Shown here: positions 59,145 to 64,000 of the stretch, piece after piece
Layout: every line of letters starts with the position of its first letter
How positions within the stretch are numbered: the first letter of the stretch is position 1
DNA from: Occallatibacter savannae
Lineage (GTDB): Bacteria > Acidobacteriota > Terriglobia > Terriglobales > Acidobacteriaceae
Direction: 5' to 3'
Assembly: GCF_003131205.1 (NCBI RefSeq)
Contig: NZ_QFFY01000003.1
Location: 310,001-374,000 of the forward strand
Length of the DNA: 64,000 nucleotides
Position numbers and translations under genes: made by a program
The notes under the pieces: model-generated
What the model was told of the DNA's origin: nothing
The model's database searches: none
Seen by the model: the letters and a program-made list of their open reading frames with translations, nothing else

Positions 59145-59571
59145 AGGTTTCACCATATCCACGCGTTCATGTGGGATTCACATTTGGATGCGGGCACGGC
59201 TGAGGAAAAGTCGAGAGCACCACACTAGGGCCGGACACCCTACCCCGAGGAATCAGGCCCAAGTGATGTGTTTTGGGCTGGTTAGCCCGATTGCGGAACA
59301 ATAATGGCCTCGAGGGCTTTGGTCAAGAAAAATCGATTAAGTCGAGGATGGAGTGGGTAAATGTTCGAGCAAACTTGGAGAGCGCGCAACGGACGCGCCA
59401 GAATGTAGGCACTATTTCATCTGCCGCGTATAAGGGCAACCGCGCTCTTGTCTATTCTGACGTTATCTCTCACATGCGGGGAGAGCGCGCCACATACGCC
59501 GCCGGCTGAGCCGATGCTAGACCCCTCCGGATCGGGTTCGTTCCACTTAGGAGGGATCTTTGGGCTTCCTC
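59145..59571. other. Intergenic region
   Basis: About 430 bp with no gene or clear repeat that I can support. Confidence 0.4.
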
Positions 59572-59889
59572 TCAATATTCTTCGACCACGGAGTCCTTCG
59601 GTGCGATCGTGATCGTGCCCCCACAAAGGAAAAATACACCGCGTTGGGCATCTTCGTAAATCGCCCTCACTGGAAGCTCATTGAAGGGGTTTGGCCCACC
59701 GACCTCGGCCACCAACACCTTGCCCTCGTGCATGAATGACACCCTTCGAATTCTGCGCTGGGTGATCTCGGCGCCAAGCTGTTTGAGGATCCAGTCTGTG
59801 TCAGATTTCCAGATCTCCGTGTCGTTCACGGGCCCTCCGTCCGAATAGGCAAGGTGACCAGTTGCTCCCCACATGGCGCTCGGTGTCAT
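59572..59889 (-). CDS. Hypothetical protein
   Basis: 105 residues if started at ATG 59889 (MTPSAMWGATGHLAYSD); ATG 59874 is an alternative. Sections DTDWILKQLGAEITQRRIRRVSFMHEGKVLVAEVGGPN and VRAIYEDAQRGVFFLCGGTITIAPKDSVVEEY look like a small beta-sheet domain. No family recognised and the ribosome-binding site is weak. Confidence 0.45.
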   Translation of the reverse strand: MTPSAMWGATGHLAYSDGGPVNDTEIWKSDTDWILKQLGAEITQRRIRRVSFMHEGKVLVAEVGGPNPFNELPVRAIYEDAQRGVFFLCGGTITIAPKDSVVEEY

Positions 59890-60072
59890 GCAAAGGATGC
59901 TGCTCCCGGACCGCAAAATGGGACTGGCGCGGGGTAAGTGTACGGGCCATTTATTGCAGTGAGATGAGCATTTCGCAAATCAGACCTCGTGGTCAACGGA
60001 TCGCAGTTATCTGATAGCTGAATCGATTCACTCTCGATCTGCTGCTGGTGGATCAGTATCCACGCAGGGAGT

Positions 60073-60336
60073 ATGGCGAATCCCTACAAGCTCGCTGGAA
60101 TCGATGTGCATTAGAAGCTTGTCATCATGGTGGTGATCGACAGACGCGACCCCGACGCGAAGCCGGAGCCTCAACGCTTTCCTATCGATGCCGACCGAGT
60201 TGCAGCAACCATCAGCCTGGCTGCAGGACCGAGGCGTCGAAATTCTAGTTCACCAAAGCAAGGAATTGTGTTACGTTCAAGTTCTTCCAAACGGCGTATT
60301 GATTGCCTTGGAACCTGTGCTAGAACGTAAGTTCAC
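60073..60336 (+). pseudogene. IS110-family transposase remnant
   Basis: The start MANPYKLAGIDVH is the conserved IS110 transposase N-terminus (the catalytic Asp of the RuvC-like DEDD domain is in GIDVH). The next codon, normally Lys (AAG), is TAG at 60112-60114. The frame then continues KLVIMVVIDRRD...RFPIDADRV, and WLQDRGVEILVHQ...ALEPVLE appears in another frame after about 60220. So the remnant has a nonsense mutation, at least one frameshift, and lacks the C-terminal two-thirds. GGGAG precedes the ATG. No terminal repeats are visible. Confidence 0.65.
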
Positions 60337-60536
60337 TCCGATTGCTTTGTGTTCCTCTGTGCCCTTCTGATCGTCAGATTGACACCGTGCCATCCTCAAC
60401 GTTGCAGTGACACTCTGTTCGCTTTGGTCGGTTAACGTTCTTCCCCGTAGTGCTTCGGTGGAGTAAGTGCACCCAAGCCCTCCGCGCTGAGGGCTTTATG
60501 TTCTCCATATTCTGCCCGTCTTCCCGCCAGTCGCGG

Positions 60537-63092
60537 ATGGGTGTGGTCACCCGTCCTCGGTTCCTCAGATCCGTGACCGTTGGTCGCTGCCTTGGATTGC
60601 TCCTCCTATCTTTGGTGTCGCCGTGGGTTCTAGGTCAGACGCCGACCGCTGTCCCCGTGCCAACGTGGCGCTACGATTTGGCCCATGCCGGGCAAAACAC
60701 GAACGAAACCGCGCTGATTCCCACCAACATCAATGGAACATCATTCGGCAAGCTGTTTTCCGTTCCAGTCGACAGCACCGTTTATGCGCAGCCGCTCTAT
60801 ATGCCTGGCCTGAAGATGAGCGACGGGCTCGTACACAATGTGCTCTTTGTAGCGACGGAAAATGATTCCGTGTACGCCTTCGACGCGGACTCGAACCTGG
60901 GCGCCAACAATAAGCCGATCTGGCAGATCAGCCTGCTGACCCCGGCGCACGGCGCGAGTTCGGGTGCAACCGCAGTGCCTTATGCCGATACGGGATCCGC
61001 AGATGTAGCACCCACCGTCGGAGTAACGGGCACCCCGGCGATCAATTCCGCCACCAACACGATGTATCTAGTTGCTGCTACGAAAGAGAACGGAACCTAT
61101 TTCTCGCGACTGCACGCCATCAACATCATTACGGGAGCGGAACAGTCGGGGAGCCCCGTGAATATAACGGCGACAGTCTCGGGAACGGGGGCGGGCAGTT
61201 CCGGAGGAAAAGTCACGTTCAGCCCTCTCTGGCAAAACCAGAGACCCGCAGTTGACTACTACAACGGGTATGTCTACTTCGGCTACGCTTCGCACGGGGA
61301 CAAGAACAATTGGCATGGATGGCTGTTTGCCTACGACGCCACCACCCTGAAGCAGACAGCGGTGCTCTGCGTAACTCCTAACGATATCGGGGGAGGGGTG
61401 TGGGGCTCGGGCTCGGCCTTCCCCATCGATACGAGCGTCTCTGGCGGACGGATGTTTGTAGTTACCGGAAACGGGGGCTGGTCCAGCCCACCGTTTACCC
61501 CTGGCACGGATTTCGGAGAGAGTGTGATTGCCTTCAACATTGCGAATGGCAATCTGACGCCGACTGATGAATTTACCGCGTTCAATTACGCAAGTCTGAA
61601 TACCCGCGATTGGGACCAGGGATCTGGTGGCCTGCTGATGCTGCCGGACCAGCAGGGTGCCAACCCGCATCTGCTGATCACCGTGGGCAAAGAGGGGCGG
61701 ATCACCCTCTTGAACCGTGACCATCTCGGCGGTTACGCTTCTGGCGCTTCCTCAAACACGAATGCTGTGCAGGACATTTCGAGTGTCGTCGCGTCGGGCC
61801 AGGGATTCTGGATGACACCCGCGTATTGGAACGGGAATGTATATGTTTGGTCCGGCGGCTCGGACTCTAGCGGCACGCCTAACAAGGGTATGCTTTTCAA
61901 GATAAACAGCGGGGTGATGGATACGAGCCCTGACAGCCAGACCACCTTCACGTCTGCGTATCCGGGTGCTTTCTTCTCCATTTCCTCCAATGGGGCTCAG
62001 AACGGCATTGCCTGGGCTTTGAAGACCGATCAGTTCAACACCAATGGTCCGGCCGTGTTGTATGCCTTCGACGCCACTGATTTGAGCAAAACTCTTTACG
62101 AGAGCGACAGTAACGCGACCCGAGATTCGGCGGGACCGGCGAATAAATTCTCCGTTCCGGTGGTAACGAACGGCAAGGTCTATGTAGCGACCAGACGCGA
62201 GGTGGACGTATACGGGCTGCTGAACGGCGCCACGATGGCAGCCGCTCCGGTGATTACTCCGAAAGGGGGCACGTTCTCGGCGACACAATTGGTGACCATG
62301 TCAACGGCGACTTCTTCGGCTTCAATCTACTACGCCCTCAACGGATCGACTCCCACCGCCGCCTCCACGTTGTATACGGGGCCGATCACGATCGGATCCA
62401 ACACGACCGTCAAAGCCATTGCGGTTGCGCCTGGATACTTGCAGAGTAGCGTGAGCAGCGCGATGTTCACGTTCACGAGTCAGTGCCCTTCCCCGTCGGC
62501 CAATGGCATCAATGTCTGCTCGCCTATCCAAGGAGCGAGCGGGTTATCGCCCGTTTCTATCAGTGCTGGCGCGACGGTCGCTGGAGGGGTGTATCGATTC
62601 GAGTTATGGTCGGGCGGCACTAAGCTCGCGAGTGTGAGCAACAGCGGCGTCATGAGCCAGGCACTCTCGCTGGCGCCGGGAAGCTATCAGCTGACCTTTA
62701 CCGCGTATAACGCGGCAGGGACTCATGTGTATGCGACGCGCAACATCACCGTAGCCAGCAGTGGGAGTGCCTCCTTCTCGCTCTCCGGCGGTCCATTTGT
62801 AATCGGATGGCGCGGCGGCGCCATCCATGTTCCAATTAAGGTGACCCCGAGTGGCGGCTTTACGGGAACGGTTGCGCTTGCTTGTTCAGTAAGCCCCCCG
62901 TCCGGAGGTGTCAGCATTCCCGCATGCACCATCTCCGCACAGCCCCCGGTGATTACAGGAAGCTCGGGCGTCACGGGTTATGCTTATGTCACTACCAAGA
63001 CGACGACCACCCTCGGAAACTATACGCTGAATCTGAAGGGCACTTCAGGGAGTCTCGCAAAGTCCATCAGTATTCCGTTTACCGTGAATTGA
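60537..63092 (+). CDS. Large secreted beta-propeller protein with chitobiase-type C-terminal module
   Basis: About 851 residues if started at ATG 60537 (MGVVTRPRFLRS); ATG 60498 and 60450 are upstream alternatives. A signal peptide (GRCLGLLLLSLVSPWVLGQ) precedes a PQQ-like/pyrrolo beta-propeller (TWRYDLAHAGQNTNETAL, GTPAINSATNTMYLVAATKE, LFAYDATTLKQTAVLCVTP, RMFVVTGNGGW, PVVTNGKVYVATRREVDVYG). Residues about 600-655 match the chitobiase/beta-hexosaminidase C-terminal domain (PVITPKGGTFSATQLVTMSTATSSASIYYALNGSTPT), followed by two Ig-like modules. It is probably secreted or surface-located; any enzymatic role is unknown. Confidence 0.88.
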   Translation: MGVVTRPRFLRSVTVGRCLGLLLLSLVSPWVLGQTPTAVPVPTWRYDLAHAGQNTNETALIPTNINGTSFGKLFSVPVDSTVYAQPLYMPGLKMSDGLVHNVLFVATENDSVYAFDADSNLGANNKPIWQISLLTPAHGASSGATAVPYADTGSADVAPTVGVTGTPAINSATNTMYLVAATKENGTYFSRLHAINIITGAEQSGSPVNITATVSGTGAGSSGGKVTFSPLWQNQRPAVDYYNGYVYFGYASHGDKNNWHGWLFAYDATTLKQTAVLCVTPNDIGGGVWGSGSAFPIDTSVSGGRMFVVTGNGGWSSPPFTPGTDFGESVIAFNIANGNLTPTDEFTAFNYASLNTRDWDQGSGGLLMLPDQQGANPHLLITVGKEGRITLLNRDHLGGYASGASSNTNAVQDISSVVASGQGFWMTPAYWNGNVYVWSGGSDSSGTPNKGMLFKINSGVMDTSPDSQTTFTSAYPGAFFSISSNGAQNGIAWALKTDQFNTNGPAVLYAFDATDLSKTLYESDSNATRDSAGPANKFSVPVVTNGKVYVATRREVDVYGLLNGATMAAAPVITPKGGTFSATQLVTMSTATSSASIYYALNGSTPTAASTLYTGPITIGSNTTVKAIAVAPGYLQSSVSSAMFTFTSQCPSPSANGINVCSPIQGASGLSPVSISAGATVAGGVYRFELWSGGTKLASVSNSGVMSQALSLAPGSYQLTFTAYNAAGTHVYATRNITVASSGSASFSLSGGPFVIGWRGGAIHVPIKVTPSGGFTGTVALACSVSPPSGGVSIPACTISAQPPVITGSSGVTGYAYVTTKTTTTLGNYTLNLKGTSGSLAKSISIPFTVN

Positions 63093-64000
63093 TTCGAAGT
63101 ATCGGTTTCTCAAAGGATCGATCTCTTTGGTAAAAGAATGAATTTCGGGCCAACGATAGAGGTGTGAACCTGGCTCCTTCGAACAACAACGATAGGACCA
63201 GACCAGTTCCCGGATGCCATCGAATTTACTGTCGCGTCCGGCATCTTCGGATGCAATGAGGAGTGGACGCTTTGCAGGCTTCTTTGAACGGAGCGGGTCC
63301 CCCCTCTCGCAAGCGCGAGTGCTGGTTGCCCGATCCTCAGCCTCACATTGGGACATTATTGTGAATCGAGGCGATGTCCTGGCTATCCCTTCGGGTGCCT
63401 TCTCAGCAACGTCGCTGCGATTGCCAAGAGAACGACGATGAGAACATCGACCCATCCCATTCACCGTGCCTCGTCCTCGGTGAATCTGGTGGCCATTCCT
63501 GAGCCGATCGATCGGACGGCCTGGCTGAACAGAACCACCACAAATGTGCGCCCTGTTGTACAAAAGTGGGAAATCGGGGTTCGGAACGTTCAGGTACTTG
63601 CCTGGGAGATACGGCTGAATCCCGAGACTACGAAGAGTTCTGGTGTGGACGAGCATCTCGGGAGGAGCGTGGCTCGGCTTGGAATCTTCATCGGTCACAT
63701 CGCAATGAAAGTTGAGCCCATTCCCGCTTGACTCAGGGGAACGATGGCCGTCATTTATCACGAGTGAGCCTATTGGCAGCGATGATACATGCACCAATGA
63801 CTACAGTCTCTGCGAACCCAGTCCTGCGATCGGGTTGCTCCCCACGTGCAATCACTCACTTCATTTTCTTCCATTCTCCCATCAGCGCGGGCTCCGCTCT
63901 GATCTCACTGGCTTCCTTCTGATAAGCAGGTGTGACAGCCTGCTTCGAAAGATGTCTGGAGGTAAGTACGCAGGACACGCACCGCAGAGTGGGGTCGGCA
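63093..64000. other. Right-end region without supported genes
   Basis: About 910 bp. Long open frames exist on the minus strand (for example 63045-63797) but their peptides show no protein-like pattern and overlap the end of the propeller gene. No tRNA, repeat or IS end seen. Confidence 0.4.

Noticed and set aside
63045-63797. 250-codon minus-strand open frame at the right end
   Set aside because: Overlaps the end of the propeller gene, no recognisable protein pattern, and no ribosome-binding site; a short hydrophobic micro-ORF around 63360-63440 on the same strand (MGWVDVLIVVLLAIAATLL) was considered as a KdpF-like peptide but there are no kdp genes next to it.

Overview
This window is a roughly 60% GC chromosomal segment of a free-living bacterium, most probably an acidobacterium (Acidobacteriota, Terriglobales-like). 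The assignment rests on two very large Oar-like TonB-dependent receptors with N-terminal carboxypeptidase-regulatory-like domains, two large secreted YncE-propeller/phosphoesterase fusion proteins, a secreted beta-propeller protein with chitobiase-type C-terminal modules, a GH27 alpha-galactosidase, and REP-like 'CTTCGACAAGCTCAGGGC' repeats. No rRNA operon is present to confirm it.

Layout. Positions 1-8,300 hold the end of a cytochrome b / molybdopterin oxidoreductase pair, a DUF1801 protein, a cyclic-nucleotide-binding protein preceded by a CRP-like palindrome, recG (with a REP-derived in-frame insertion), acpS, an MlaD/MCE protein, a cytochrome P460 and a membrane protein. Positions 8,300-14,700 hold leuS, a ParD-like/zeta toxin-antitoxin pair with a palindromic operator, nfo and a Tat-exported Gfo/Idh/MocA oxidoreductase. 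Positions 14,750-25,100 hold a secreted phosphoesterase, an amino-sugar salvage group (nagA, a GlcNAc-type kinase and a secreted phosphodiesterase), a cytochrome c, an alpha-galactosidase, a DUF1287 protein and proline dehydrogenase. Positions 25,200-31,400 hold REP-like intergenic repeats, a cysM-mec-cysO sulfur-carrier-protein cysteine operon, a 1-Cys peroxiredoxin, a zinc ribbon protein and hemE-hemH. Positions 31,878-37,772 hold a TonB receptor with a clear terminator, a secreted small protein, and a LacI regulator with an MFS transporter.

The accessory part begins at tRNA-Ser(UGA) (37,897-37,986). Its 3' end is repeated, in degenerate form, 228 bp downstream as part of a tandemly duplicated unit, which looks like an old integration scar. 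Behind it lie an IetA-IetS ATPase/subtilase pair (a known plasmid-addiction and predicted anti-phage module), a two-TM small protein, and a compact minus-strand module: ParB-domain DNA methyltransferase, DUF5681 protein, phage terminase large subunit, DUF2924 protein and large serine recombinase. Its genes mostly overlap. No capsid, portal or tail gene is present, so this is a packaging/modification/integration cassette without a visible virion.

The right end (49,300-58,000) is a minus-strand set: a second TonB receptor, an OmpR-type regulator, a CusS-type sensor kinase and a second YncE/phosphoesterase. It looks like a regulated outer-membrane uptake and phosphate-ester hydrolysis unit. After it come small hypothetical genes, a dead IS110 transposase remnant, and a large secreted beta-propeller protein. 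The last 0.9 kb shows no supportable gene.
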